Of a stretch of DNA of 64,000 nucleotides, positions 43,414 to 51,331 are shown one piece after another. Source of the stretch: DAINPP01 sp036743375 (GTDB taxonomy: Bacteria; Thermotogota; Thermotogae; MWEM01); contig DAINPP010000007.1 of the NCBI GenBank assembly GCA_036743375.1, positions 1 to 64,000 on the forward strand, given 5' to 3'. The notes under the pieces are model-generated. The model worked only from the letters and a program-made list of their open reading frames with translations. It had not been told where the DNA came from and did not search any database. The translations under genes and the position numbers were made by a program. Positions within the stretch are counted from its first letter, which is position 1. The number at the start of each line of letters is the position of its first letter.

Positions 43414-45020
43414 TCATGAGTAAAGGCTATTTTTCACTGGTCCTTCATGCCCATCTTCCGTATGTGCATCATCCGGATTACGAGGAATTTATGGAGGAGA
43501 AATGGCTGTTCGAAGCCATCAGCGAGACATATATCCCGCTTCTGAGAGTATTTGAGACGCTTGATAACGATAATGTTCCCTATGCTGTTACGATGTCCAT
43601 TACACCACCTCTGATGGAAATGCTGGATTCGAAGTGTCTTCAGGAGAAATATATCAGACACCTTGAAGCCCTGATTAGTCTTTCTGCGAAGGAAATAGAA
43701 AAGACGGAAGAAGAAAATCCAAAAAAACATAAAATGGCAAAATATTATCATGAGGATTTCAAAGATCTTCTGAGGGTATTCAGAGACGAGTATGGCGGAA
43801 GACTGCTCGATGGATTCAAGAGATTTCAGGATGAGGGAAAACTCGAGATTATAACCTGTAATGCCACACATGGATTTCTGCCACTGATGGATAGATATCC
43901 GAACGCCGTTCGGGCGCAGGTGATAACGGGCAAGGAGACGTACACGAAGCATATGGGAAGAGAGCCGAGAGGGATCTGGCTGGCCGAATGTGGTTATACG
44001 GCCGGACTTGACAAATACCTTTCCGAAGCGAATATAAGCTATTTCTTTGTTGATTCACACGGTATCTGGTATGCACAGACACCACCGAGATACGGCGTTT
44101 ACAGACCGGTTGTCACTGAAAATGGCGTGTTTGCATTCGGCAGAGATCCGGAATCCAGCGAGCAGGTCTGGAGTGCCGAAAGCGGTTATCCGGGAGATTT
44201 CAGATATCGTGAATTTTACAGGGATGTTGGATTTGATAGGGAACTCGACTACATTAAGGATTATCTCGACAGCAGCGGAATCAGGACGAATACGGGGATC
44301 AAATATTTCAAGGTGACGGGTAAGGGAACGGACCTTGGCAGTAAGGATTTTTACGATATAGATGATGCGATGGAGGCGGCAAGGGCTCACGGGAAAGATT
44401 TTGCCGAGAAGAAAGCGGCTCAGGTTGCCGGTCTCTATGATATGTTTATGGGGGTAGAGCCAATCATCGTGGCGCCTTTTGATGCGGAGCTGTTTGGTCA
44501 CTGGTGGTTTGAAGGGCCTGCGTTTATCGAGCATTTTTTCCGTGCGTTGAGTGATATGGAAAATATAGATCCCATAACGCCACCTGATTTTATAGAAAAC
44601 AAACTCAGGGCTGTTCAGATCGATACACCGGGTGATTCAACCTGGGGGGCAAACGGATACAATGAAGTTTGGATCAACGGCTCAAATGACTGGATCTACA
44701 GGCATCTCGATCATCTGATCGAAAAGATGACCGAACTTGCAACGGATAATGCCGGGGAATCCGATGCGTTAAGGATTCGTGCACTGAATCAGGCGGCGAG
44801 AGAATTGATGCTGGCACAGTCCAGTGACTGGGCCTTTATCATGACGACTGGAACCACGGTTGAATACGCTTCGAACCGAACGAAACAGCATGTGGACAGA
44901 TTCCTCAAGTTGTACGGGGAACTTGTGAATGGCCGTATAATAGAAGAGGATCTCAAGAAAATAGAATGGCTGGATCCCATATTCCCTGAAATCGATTATA
45001 AGGTTTATTTAAACGTGTAA
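43410..45020 (+). CDS. GH57 1,4-alpha-glucan branching enzyme
   Basis: A 536-residue GH57 protein. Motif 1 is HAHLPY at 13-18; motif 3 is GIWLAECGY, with Glu193 as nucleophile; motif 4 is APFDAELFGHWWFEG, with Asp358 as acid/base. The remaining C-terminal helical domain (DUF1957-type) is present, and QIDTPGDSTWG near 410 is typical of branching enzymes. It introduces alpha-1,6 branches in glycogen. GTG 43410 is chosen for its 6-base spacing to GGAGG; ATG 43416 is possible. Coupled to the DUF4912 gene by an overlapping stop/start. Confidence 0.92.
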   Translation: MIMSKGYFSLVLHAHLPYVHHPDYEEFMEEKWLFEAISETYIPLLRVFETLDNDNVPYAVTMSITPPLMEMLDSKCLQEKYIRHLEALISLSAKEIEKTEEENPKKHKMAKYYHEDFKDLLRVFRDEYGGRLLDGFKRFQDEGKLEIITCNATHGFLPLMDRYPNAVRAQVITGKETYTKHMGREPRGIWLAECGYTAGLDKYLSEANISYFFVDSHGIWYAQTPPRYGVYRPVVTENGVFAFGRDPESSEQVWSAESGYPGDFRYREFYRDVGFDRELDYIKDYLDSSGIRTNTGIKYFKVTGKGTDLGSKDFYDIDDAMEAARAHGKDFAEKKAAQVAGLYDMFMGVEPIIVAPFDAELFGHWWFEGPAFIEHFFRALSDMENIDPITPPDFIENKLRAVQIDTPGDSTWGANGYNEVWINGSNDWIYRHLDHLIEKMTELATDNAGESDALRIRALNQAARELMLAQSSDWAFIMTTGTTVEYASNRTKQHVDRFLKLYGELVNGRIIEEDLKKIEWLDPIFPEIDYKVYLNV

Positions 45021-45030
45021 AATGGATAAA

Positions 45031-45065
45031 AAAGACCCCGCTTCTCAGAAGGAGCGGGGTTTTTG
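45031..45065 (+). terminator. Rho-independent terminator after the branching enzyme gene
   Basis: A G/C-rich stem GACCCCGCTTC/GGAGCGGGGTT with a 6-base loop and a T-run. Confidence 0.9.
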
Positions 45066-45072
45066 TTATAAT
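45064..45072 (+). promoter_or_regulatory. Extended -10 promoter at the end of the terminator
   Basis: TGTTATAAT with TATAAT at 45067-45072, 28 bases before the small gene at 45100. It begins in the T-run of the preceding terminator. Confidence 0.5.
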
Positions 45073-45099
45073 AGGGTATCTTAAAAGAGGAGTGAGAAT

Positions 45100-45351
45100 A
45101 TGTCTCTTAAAAATGAAACTTTTTTGAAAGAACTTGCATCAAAAGAACCTGCTACATTCAACGAGGTCGTCCTGAATCTTCAGATGGAATTATTGGATCA
45201 TGATAATGAATTAAAGAAACTTGAGGCGATAAAGGCTACAAGAGGTGCATTAAATCTCGAAGAAAAGAAATACGAATCGGTTATGACGGCCAAAAGAGGT
45301 ATTCTGGAAAGTGTTGTCGAAGATCTGCTGAAGTTTTACGAAAAGAAATAA
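45100..45351 (+). CDS. Small coiled-coil protein of unknown function
   Basis: An 83-residue charged protein; no family recognised. The middle (about 25-60) is helical with heptad-like Leu spacing (LQMELLDHDNELKKLEAIKA), so a short coiled coil is likely. No signal peptide or cysteines. It has its own -10 promoter and a GAGGAGTGAG ribosome site 6 bases before ATG, and a codon pattern similar to its neighbours, so it is probably a real gene. Confidence 0.7.
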   Translation: MSLKNETFLKELASKEPATFNEVVLNLQMELLDHDNELKKLEAIKATRGALNLEEKKYESVMTAKRGILESVVEDLLKFYEKK

Positions 45352-45392
45352 ATGTTATAATCATTACGGATTAAAGTACATAAGTTCTTTGA

Positions 45393-45398
45393 TATAAT
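45393..45398 (+). promoter_or_regulatory. -10 element of glpX
   Basis: TATAAT at 45393-45398, 20 bases before the glpX ATG; the -35 region is poor. Confidence 0.4.
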
Positions 45399-45418
45399 TG
45401 CTACGGGGAGGTAAATTC

Positions 45419-46435
45419 ATGTCAAAAGAAATGTACCCGGAATTTTCTCTGGATTTTGTTCGTGTTACTGAAGCAGCCGCACTGATGAGCAGCAGGTATC
45501 TCGGTTTCGGAGACAAGGAGGCCGTTGATAAGGCGGCGGTTGATGCCATGCGTGGAATGTTGGATTATATCGACATCAAGGGGACGGTGATTATCGGGGA
45601 AGGTGAAAAAGACGAAGCGCCAATGCTCTACGAGGGCGAACGTGTAGGGAGCTATGAGGATAATGCCCCCGAAATGGACATTGCTGTTGACCCGATCGAT
45701 GGTACGCGACTTGTCGCTTATGGATTGCCCAATGGAATTGCCGTCATGGTTGCGGCGGAACATGGGAAGATTGCACCGTTACCAACTTTTTACTGTAAAA
45801 AACTGGCAGTAGGACCTGAATTGAAAGGGCGATTGGATATCAATTCACCAATCAGAGAGAATCTGAAAGTGGCCGCCGCCGTTTTGAACGTAGATGTGAG
45901 TGAGATTACGGTAGTCATTCTGAACAGGGACAGGCACAAAGAGACCATTGAGGAGATAAAAAAGACAGGTGCCAGAATAAAACTTATCAGTGATGGGGAT
46001 ATTGCCGGTGCGATGGCGACGGCAACACCTGAAAGTGGTGTGAATATCTATATCGGAATTGGCGGATCGCCTGAAGGGGTTCTTGCGGCGGCTGCCCTGA
46101 GAACTCTTGGTGGAGAACTGCAGGTTAAACTCTGGGCACAGAGCGAAGAAGAAAAAAAAGGCCTCGAAGAACAGGGGTGGGATTTTGAAAAGGTATATAT
46201 GACCGAGGATCTTGTGGGTGGAGAGCATGTCATATTTGCCGCGACCGGTGTGACAAAAGGAGATTTTCTCAACGGTGTTAAGTTCGTCCGCGGAAAGGCG
46301 ATAACCGAATCCATAGCGATGAGGATGCCCAGTGCCACTGTCAGGTATATCACGACACATCACGACCTCAGAAAAAAAACGATCCGATTGAAATCATCAA
46401 GTGGTGACGAGAGATTCTTTGATATAAAGCTATGA
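45419..46435 (+). CDS. glpX: Fructose-1,6-bisphosphatase class II
   Basis: A 338-residue GlpX-type phosphatase, key to gluconeogenesis. Motifs: the metal-binding GEGEKDEAPMLY near 60, DPIDGTRLVAYGLPNG near 93, and IGIGGSPEGVLAAAALRTLGG near 208. ATG 45419 has GGAGG 7 bases before; the upstream in-frame ATG at 45398 falls in the promoter. It lies beside the glycogen genes, which fits gluconeogenic flux into storage. Confidence 0.95.
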   Translation: MSKEMYPEFSLDFVRVTEAAALMSSRYLGFGDKEAVDKAAVDAMRGMLDYIDIKGTVIIGEGEKDEAPMLYEGERVGSYEDNAPEMDIAVDPIDGTRLVAYGLPNGIAVMVAAEHGKIAPLPTFYCKKLAVGPELKGRLDINSPIRENLKVAAAVLNVDVSEITVVILNRDRHKETIEEIKKTGARIKLISDGDIAGAMATATPESGVNIYIGIGGSPEGVLAAAALRTLGGELQVKLWAQSEEEKKGLEEQGWDFEKVYMTEDLVGGEHVIFAATGVTKGDFLNGVKFVRGKAITESIAMRMPSATVRYITTHHDLRKKTIRLKSSSGDERFFDIKL

Positions 46436-46436
46436 A

Positions 46437-46463
46437 AAAAAAGAGGGGGAATCCCCTCTTTTT
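46437..46463. terminator. Terminator between glpX and the convergent metallo-hydrolase gene
   Basis: An A-flanked stem AAGAGGGG/CCCCTCTT, GAAT loop, and T-run; A and T flanks allow use in both directions. Confidence 0.85.
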
Positions 46464-46477
46464 CGGTTAAATAGCCG

Positions 46478-47107
46478 TTAAATATCGAAGATGATACAGG
46501 TTTGGTATAATTCATTTAATTTCAAATTGTTTATTTCAAGTACCGATAACTTTCTGATTTCCCAACCGAGCCGTTCGGTGAATCTCGAATAGCCATCAAT
46601 CGGATAGGGGCAGAATTCCGTCTTATAATGCATAGGCAATACGATTTTGGGATTTAATCTTTTAACCGTTTCCACTGCTGCCTTGTAATCAATCGTATAA
46701 GTTCCGCCGACGGGTATCATTAACACATCAATATCCTGGAGTTGTTCGACTTGCTTATGATCGAGTGCTTGTCCGAGATCACCCATATGAACCACGGTGA
46801 ATCCTTCCGTTTCTATTTTAAAGATGATGTTTGTCCCTCTTTTTGTTCCCTTGTCTTCATCGTGGAAAGAGCCGACTCCGAAGATCCTTACCTTGTTGAA
46901 CAGGTGTTCTCCGGGTGTTTTAACGATTGCCGGATCACCTGATACCCTGTCATGTGCGCAATGATCACTGTGCTGATGACTTTCGAGTATGATGTTTACC
47001 TCTCCGGGATCGAATGTGTACGTCAGTGACTCATCGTACGGATCGATAAGGATGTTGAATTCGGAACAGATTTTAAAACAGGAGTGGCCAAGCCATTTGA
47101 TTCTCAT
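46478..47107 (-). CDS. UPF0173-family metallo-beta-lactamase-fold hydrolase
   Basis: A 209-residue protein of the L-ascorbate-6-phosphate-lactonase-like/UPF0173 group. Metal ligands are seen in WLGHSCFKI (first strand), ESHQHSDHC (HxHxDH type, here HQHSDH), VHMGDLG and MHYKTEF. Members hydrolyse esters or lactones, but no physiological substrate is established. ATG 47107 has GAGGTGAT before it; the frame extends six codons further up, within the ribosome site region. A single gene, convergent with glpX. Confidence 0.88.
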   Translation of the reverse strand: MRIKWLGHSCFKICSEFNILIDPYDESLTYTFDPGEVNIILESHQHSDHCAHDRVSGDPAIVKTPGEHLFNKVRIFGVGSFHDEDKGTKRGTNIIFKIETEGFTVVHMGDLGQALDHKQVEQLQDIDVLMIPVGGTYTIDYKAAVETVKRLNPKIVLPMHYKTEFCPYPIDGYSRFTERLGWEIRKLSVLEINNLKLNELYQTCIIFDI

Positions 47108-47265
47108 ATTATCACCTCGTATCATAGAAGATGTAGTTTATTAACCTTTTATTCTGACGGAATTTGTAGAAATAATTGAACAAATCAATATAGCATGACG
47201 ATGCATTATTCGATTTAAGAAATATTAATGATTTTTAATTTAATGATATGTTCTGTCTTAAGAGA

Positions 47266-47294
47266 TTGACAAGTGGGATGAAAAGCTATATAAT
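47266..47294 (+). promoter_or_regulatory. Consensus promoter of the tRNA-relic unit
   Basis: TTGACA at 47266-47271 and TATAAT at 47289-47294, exactly 17 bases apart. It is the same kind of promoter as that of tRNA-Thr(UGU) 270 bases downstream. The stretch 47108-47265 upstream is AT-rich with no gene seen. Confidence 0.85.
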
Positions 47295-47315
47295 ACCGCC
47301 GTTCTGAGTTTGAGA

Positions 47316-47376
47316 GTTAGTTTAGCTCAGCTGGCTATAGAAGACACCCTTCCCTATGGGAGGTGTTTTTGTTTTT
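47316..47376 (+). ncRNA. tRNA 5'-fragment relic ending in a terminator (candidate small RNA)
   Basis: Positions 47316-47335 match the first 20 bases of tRNA-Thr(UGU) at 47587 at 18 of 20 positions, including TAGCTCAGCTGGC of the D-arm. Then the sequence leaves the tRNA pattern and enters a terminator hairpin. The distance from TATAAT to this copy is 21 bases, against 22 for the real tRNA gene, so promoter and 5' end appear to be a duplicated unit. The expected transcript is about 75 bases. Whether it is a degraded tRNA gene or a functional RNA is open. Confidence 0.6.
47344..47376 (+). terminator. Terminator of the tRNA-relic unit
   Basis: Stem ACACC..TCCC/GGGAGGTGT with a two-base bulge and TAT loop, followed by a T-run. 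The following 47377-47535 is AT-rich intergenic sequence with no gene seen. Confidence 0.8.
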
Positions 47377-47535
47377 ATCCCTTCAGGACATTAAAAGGCG
47401 TGCGCATCCTTTGATGGATACTCTTCTTTCATGAGTTGAGTGAACCTTTTTTTGGAAAATAGATGTAGAATGGATAAAAAAATTAAAATCAACATAATTC
47501 ACAAATGAAATTCATCATACTGTAACCATCGAGTG

Positions 47536-47564
47536 TTGACAAACCCTGAACAAATCTATATAAT
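47536..47564 (+). promoter_or_regulatory. Consensus promoter of the tRNA-Thr/Tyr-rpmG-tRNA-Trp-secE-nusG cluster
   Basis: TTGACA at 47536-47541 and TATAAT at 47559-47564, 17-base spacer. Very likely the main promoter for the tRNA and translation block, as no terminator is seen until 51748. Confidence 0.88.
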
Positions 47565-47586
47565 AGCACTGGTTTTTGAAGTGAGA

Positions 47587-47663
47587 GCCAGTTTAGCTCA
47601 GCTGGCCAGAGCGGATGATTTGTAATCATCAGGTCGTGGGTTCGAATCCCTCAACTGGCTCCA
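47587..47663 (+). tRNA. tRNA-Thr (anticodon UGU)
   Basis: A 77-base cloverleaf with encoded CCA. Loop TTTGTAA gives UGU, reading ACA. The acceptor stem GCCAGTT/AACTGGC is perfect. Confidence 0.96.
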
Positions 47664-47694
47664 TTATTATAAAATCATAATATGTTTTTTACGT

Positions 47695-47781
47695 GGTAGG
47701 GTGCCCGAGTGGCCAAAGGGGGCGGACTGTAAATCCGCTGGCGGAATGCCTTCGAAGGTTCAAATCCTTCCTCTACCACCA
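47695..47781 (+). tRNA. tRNA-Tyr (anticodon GUA)
   Basis: An 87-base class II tRNA with a long variable arm and encoded CCA. Anticodon loop CTGTAAA gives GUA. Acceptor GGTAGGG/CTCTACC has one G.T pair. Confidence 0.95.
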
Positions 47782-47809
47782 TTATTTGTTGTGAACAGAG
47801 GTGTGTTAA

Positions 47810-47959
47810 ATGAGAGTTAAACTGAGACTTCAGTGTACTGAATGTAAAGAGAAGAACTATTCAACAACGAAGAATAAGCAGACTATGCCGGACAAGCTTG
47901 AGCTGAAGAAGTACTGCCCAAGATGCAGAAAGCATACTGTGCATAAAGAGACAAAATAA
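47810..47959 (+). CDS. rpmG: 50S ribosomal protein L33
   Basis: A 49-residue protein. Start MRVKLRLQCTECKEKNYSTT and the cysteine pairs CTEC and CPRC form the zinc ribbon of the C+ type L33; the end RKHTVHKETK is typical. An AGAGGTG ribosome site lies before ATG. It sits between tRNA-Tyr and tRNA-Trp, the usual Thermotogota and general bacterial order ahead of secE-nusG. Confidence 0.96.
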   Translation: MRVKLRLQCTECKEKNYSTTKNKQTMPDKLELKKYCPRCRKHTVHKETK

Positions 47960-47974
47960 TAGGTTATCAACAGT

Positions 47975-48050
47975 AGGTTCGTAGCTCAATTGGCAGAGCA
48001 CCGGTCTCCAAAATCGGGTGTTGGGGGTTCAAGTCCCTCCGAACCTGCCA
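47975..48050 (+). tRNA. tRNA-Trp (anticodon CCA)
   Basis: A 76-base cloverleaf with encoded CCA. Anticodon loop CTCCAAA gives CCA; acceptor AGGTTCG/CGAACCT is perfect. Confidence 0.96.
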
Positions 48051-48076
48051 ATTTTTTTAGAGGGAGGATTTTCTAA

Positions 48077-48325
48077 ATGGCTGACATTGAAAAGAAAGAG
48101 AAGGCAACACCGGCGGCGCCGAAAAAACCTTCAAAGATTAAGAAGTTCTTCCGGGAAGTCGCACAGGAATATAAGGCAACCACATGGCCTACCAAACATG
48201 TATTATTACAGTCAACGGGTGTTGTTACTGTGATACTGCTTGTTATGGGAGTCTATTTTGCCGTATTGGATCTTGGATTCAGTAATCTTACCAAGTACCT
48301 CTTAAGTGTTCTTGGTATTGGGTGA
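48077..48325 (+). CDS. secE: Preprotein translocase subunit SecE
   Basis: An 82-residue single-span membrane protein. The conserved amphipathic segment FFREVAQEYKATTWPTK precedes the membrane helix (about residues 44-66). It stabilises SecY in the translocon. The N-terminal extension is Lys/Pro/Ala-rich. GAGGGAGG lies before ATG, and the stop overlaps the upstream part of nusG. Confidence 0.95.
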   Translation: MADIEKKEKATPAAPKKPSKIKKFFREVAQEYKATTWPTKHVLLQSTGVVTVILLVMGVYFAVLDLGFSNLTKYLLSVLGIG

Positions 48326-48330
48326 TTTTC

Positions 48331-49395
48331 TTGAAAAAGAAATGGTATGTGATCCAGACATATTCCGGTCTTGAAGAGAAGATTAAGGAGAGTATAGAAA
48401 AAAAACGTGATACTCTCGGTTTAGAGAGACTTGTCGGGAGGGTAGTAATACCTGAGGAAGTGGTTTTAGATCCAACGAAGGCGAATACTGTCAAGCATCT
48501 TTTGTCTCAGAAGGCGAAGCTTCATGTAGTAACCGGCGATGAGGTGAAGAAAGGTGATCTGGTGGCCGAAGAGGCCCCTGTTAAGGTCAAGCACGACGGG
48601 GTAGTTGAGGTTGTCAGAAATTATAGAAAGATTATCGTCGAGACGTTGGATGGAAAATATACGAAGATTTACTATGTTCCTGAAGCTGATAAGGTAGAAT
48701 CGGGTATCAAATCCGGTGTGAAGATCAGGCAGGGGATGCCTTTTGCAAAGAGTGGTGACTATATCTGTGAAATGGATGGGACCGTTCTTGAGGCCTTAAA
48801 AGTGAAGAAGATTGTTGTGAGAAGAGAAGACGATGAGGAAGATGTTTATTATGTCCCGTTGAATCTCTTTTTGTCTTCCAAGGCGTCCAAAGGGAAGGAA
48901 GTCTTCAGGAGTATTGAGATTTCGGATCCGTTGCAGCTGAGTGCCGAATTTGATGCGCTCGTTGAAGTGAGTGACAGGGGAACGAGAAGAATTCTAAAGT
49001 TGGTCAATGTGAGACGGAGAAGATTGTTCCCCGGCTACGTATTTGTCGAGATGGCAATGACCGAGGCGGCAATTGGTGCTGTACAGAGTGTTCCAAATGT
49101 TGTCCATTTTGTTTCTTCCGGTGCCGGGCCTCTTCCAATTACCCAGAAAGAAGCCAGGGTTATTTTAAGGCTCGCGGGTCTTGAGACGATAGAGGTCAGC
49201 GAAAAGAAGCCGGCTGTCATCGAGATAGAATATGAGGTTGGCGATGCGGTGCGTCTTACAGAGGGTGCGTTTGCCGACTTTATCGGTAACATCAACGAGA
49301 TCAATCCTGAAAAGCAGGAATTGAAAGTTATGGTCAATATCTTTGGCAGAGAAACGCCGGTTGTTGTCCATATCAGTGAAGTAGAGAAGGTATAG
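48331..49395 (+). CDS. nusG: Transcription termination/antitermination factor NusG with Thermotogota-type insertion
   Basis: About 354 residues, nearly twice the usual 180. The NGN domain starts KKKWYVIQTYSGLEEKIKES, is interrupted after about residue 45 (LVGRVVIPEEVVLDP) by an insertion of roughly 180 residues, and resumes at RRRLFPGYVFVEM. The C-terminal KOW domain has VGDAVRLTEGAFADFIGNI. The same insertion occurs in Thermotoga maritima NusG. NusG binds RNA polymerase and promotes processivity and Rho- or ribosome coupling. TTG 48331 is chosen (GGGTGAT before, and MKKKWY matches relatives); GTG 48322 is in the ribosome site. Confidence 0.95.
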   Translation: MKKKWYVIQTYSGLEEKIKESIEKKRDTLGLERLVGRVVIPEEVVLDPTKANTVKHLLSQKAKLHVVTGDEVKKGDLVAEEAPVKVKHDGVVEVVRNYRKIIVETLDGKYTKIYYVPEADKVESGIKSGVKIRQGMPFAKSGDYICEMDGTVLEALKVKKIVVRREDDEEDVYYVPLNLFLSSKASKGKEVFRSIEISDPLQLSAEFDALVEVSDRGTRRILKLVNVRRRRLFPGYVFVEMAMTEAAIGAVQSVPNVVHFVSSGAGPLPITQKEARVILRLAGLETIEVSEKKPAVIEIEYEVGDAVRLTEGAFADFIGNINEINPEKQELKVMVNIFGRETPVVVHISEVEKV

Positions 49396-49452
49396 TATTT
49401 TAAGATAAATGATTGCGGATGATGTAGTTCCGCAATTGTCTTATGTAAGTTT

Positions 49453-49484
49453 GTGGAAGGGTATGAAGCCAGCCCGTTTACCAC
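49453..49484 (+). promoter_or_regulatory. Candidate L1-binding leader element before rplK
   Basis: The transcript can pair GTGG (49453-49456) with CCAC (49481-49484), leave an uneven internal loop (AA against GTTTA), then pair GGG (49459-49461) with CCC (49473-49475). This shape resembles the ribosomal L1 target in 23S rRNA and L11-L1 operon leaders. A separate 8-bp hairpin lies at 49412-49436. Autoregulation by L1 is inferred. Confidence 0.4.
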
Positions 49485-49498
49485 TGAGGAGGAATAAT

Positions 49499-49924
49499 AT
49501 GGCAAAGAAGATTATCACGAACATCAAGCTTCAGCTGCATGCTGGAAAAGCTAATCCTGCACCACCGGTTGGTCCTGCTCTTGGTCAGCATGGTATCAAC
49601 ATCATGGGATTCTGTAAGGAATTTAACGCAAGAACAAAGGATCAGATGGGGACAATCGTTCCTGTCGTTATCACTGTTTACGAAGACAGGTCATTCACCT
49701 TTATCATGAAGACACCTCCTGCATCGTTCCTTATTCTTAAGGAAGCAGGCCTCAAGAAGGGTTCCCCGGTTCCACATCTGGAAAAGGTTGGAAAACTCAC
49801 AAGAGAACAGGTTAAGAAAATAGCAGAACTCAAGATGCCTGATCTGAACGCCAACGATATTGATGCTGCAATGAAGATTATCGAAGGCACAGCGAGAAAT
49901 ATGGGCGTCGAGGTTGTAGGATAA
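49499..49924 (+). CDS. rplK: 50S ribosomal protein L11
   Basis: A 141-residue protein. The N-terminal PANPAPPVGPALGQHGINIMGF-type segment (here KANPAPPVGPALGQHG) and the C-terminal rRNA-binding domain ending NMGVEVVG are diagnostic. It forms the GTPase-associated centre with L10-L12. ATG 49499 has AGGAGGA before it; the open frame upstream is leader. Confidence 0.97.
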   Translation: MAKKIITNIKLQLHAGKANPAPPVGPALGQHGINIMGFCKEFNARTKDQMGTIVPVVITVYEDRSFTFIMKTPPASFLILKEAGLKKGSPVPHLEKVGKLTREQVKKIAELKMPDLNANDIDAAMKIIEGTARNMGVEVVG

Positions 49925-49937
49925 GGGGTGTCTGAGT

Positions 49938-50639
49938 ATGGCAAAACAGTCAAAGAGGTTTATTGAAGCGAAGAAAAAAGTAGATACAACTAAAATGTAC
50001 AAGCTTGAAGAGGTTGTAAAACTGGTAAAGGAAACGGCAACTGCCAAGTTTGATGAAACCATCGAGTTGCATCTCTGTACGAGTATCGATCCGAGAAAGG
50101 CAGATCAGCAGATCAGACAGCCTATCTCACTACCGCATGGAACCGGTAAAAACGTCAGAATACTCGTTTTTGCACAGGGAGAGAATGCGGATATTGCCAA
50201 GGCGGCCGGTGCGGATTACGTTGGTGCAGCTGATTATGCGGAAAAGATTCAGAAGGAAAACTGGTTCGATTTTGACGTTGCGATTGCAACCCCAGATATG
50301 ATGAGGGTTATCGGTAAACTTGGTAGGGTCCTTGGACCAAGAGGTCTCATGCCCTCACCGAAGTCCGGAACGGTTACCAATGACGTTGCAGAAGCCGTTA
50401 AGGCTTTTCAGGGCGGTAGGATCGAAGCGAGAAATGATAAAACGGGAAACATTCATCTCGTTGTCGGTAAGAAATCGTTTAAGGATGAGATGCTTAAAGA
50501 AAACCTTGAAGCTGCAGTGAAGCAGATTATGGCGCTTAAGCCTGCAAGTCTTAAGGGTAAATTGTTTAAGAAGGTCTCTGTTGCATCCGCAATGGGACCT
50601 GGAGTAAGACTCGACGCTAACGATATCGTTAGTGAGTAA
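49938..50639 (+). CDS. rplA: 50S ribosomal protein L1
   Basis: A 233-residue two-domain protein of the L1 stalk. Characteristic segments: DETIELHLCTSIDPRKADQQ and GPRGLMPSPKSGTVTNDV. It can bind its own mRNA to repress the L11-L1 pair. ATG is 13 bases after rplK; AGGGGTG lies before it. Confidence 0.97.
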   Translation: MAKQSKRFIEAKKKVDTTKMYKLEEVVKLVKETATAKFDETIELHLCTSIDPRKADQQIRQPISLPHGTGKNVRILVFAQGENADIAKAAGADYVGAADYAEKIQKENWFDFDVAIATPDMMRVIGKLGRVLGPRGLMPSPKSGTVTNDVAEAVKAFQGGRIEARNDKTGNIHLVVGKKSFKDEMLKENLEAAVKQIMALKPASLKGKLFKKVSVASAMGPGVRLDANDIVSE

Positions 50640-50654
50640 TATAGATTTGACTAT

Positions 50655-50737
50655 CCACGTGCTAAAGACAGCAGGTTATTAATTCCGTAGCACCCTGCCG
50701 AGGTACCGAGTGTTTCATCGTGTGGCCTCATACGTGG
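50655..50737 (+). promoter_or_regulatory. Ribosomal protein L10 leader
   Basis: An outer helix CCACGT (50655-50660) with ACGTGG (50732-50737) encloses the conserved L10-L12 binding motif: AGACAGCAGG at 50666-50675, CCTGCCGAGG at 50694-50703, with the GCAGG/CCTGC helix. The match to the known L10 leader is good in sequence and position, 28 bases before rplJ. Confidence 0.88.
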
Positions 50738-50765
50738 GTTCACATTGGGATAAGGAGGTGGAACA

Positions 50766-51299
50766 TTGCTTACGAAAGAGCAGAAAAAACAGATAGTCAG
50801 TGGTTTGAGCGAAGGTTTTAAGAAGTCACCCGTTGTAGTACTGGTTGATTACAGAGGTTTGAGTGTTGAAAAGATAAGCGAACTGAGAAGAAAACTTTAC
50901 GAATCCGGTGGACGCTTACAGGTGTGTAAGAACACTTTAATCAAGGTTGCTTTGAAGGAAGCCGGGAAGGAAAATCCGGATTTCGATAAGTATTTTGAAG
51001 GTCCTAATGCAGCGCTCTATGTTGATGAGACAGGAGATCCGATGGCAACATTGAAGACATTGGTTAAGTATGCAAAGGATAATGAGTTACCTAAGATCAA
51101 ATCAGGACTTTTTGAAGGCGAAGTGTACGATGCAGCAGGAGTGGAGCAGCTTTCAAAACTCCCGTCAAGAAAAGAATTGCTTGGTATGCTGGCGAATGTT
51201 ATGCAGGCTCCTATTACAGGTCTTGCAGCATCGCTTAACAACATCATACTCAAGTTACCTTATGTAATTAACGCAGTGAAGGAAAAAAAAGAAGGATGA
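50766..51299 (+). CDS. rplJ: 50S ribosomal protein L10
   Basis: A 177-residue protein that anchors L7/L12 dimers to the ribosomal stalk. The N-terminal MLTKEQKKQIVSGLSEGFKK and VVVLVDYRGLSVEKI are typical. The start is TTG 50766, with GGAGGTG 5 bases before. Regulated through the leader upstream. Confidence 0.95.
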   Translation: MLTKEQKKQIVSGLSEGFKKSPVVVLVDYRGLSVEKISELRRKLYESGGRLQVCKNTLIKVALKEAGKENPDFDKYFEGPNAALYVDETGDPMATLKTLVKYAKDNELPKIKSGLFEGEVYDAAGVEQLSKLPSRKELLGMLANVMQAPITGLAASLNNIILKLPYVINAVKEKKEG

Positions 51300-51331
51300 A
51301 TTGTTAAAATCAACGGAGGTGTACAATAACA

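Noticed and set aside
48018..48233. 71-codon frame overlapping tRNA-Trp and secE
   Set aside because: Out-of-frame shadow of secE; basic low-complexity sequence.
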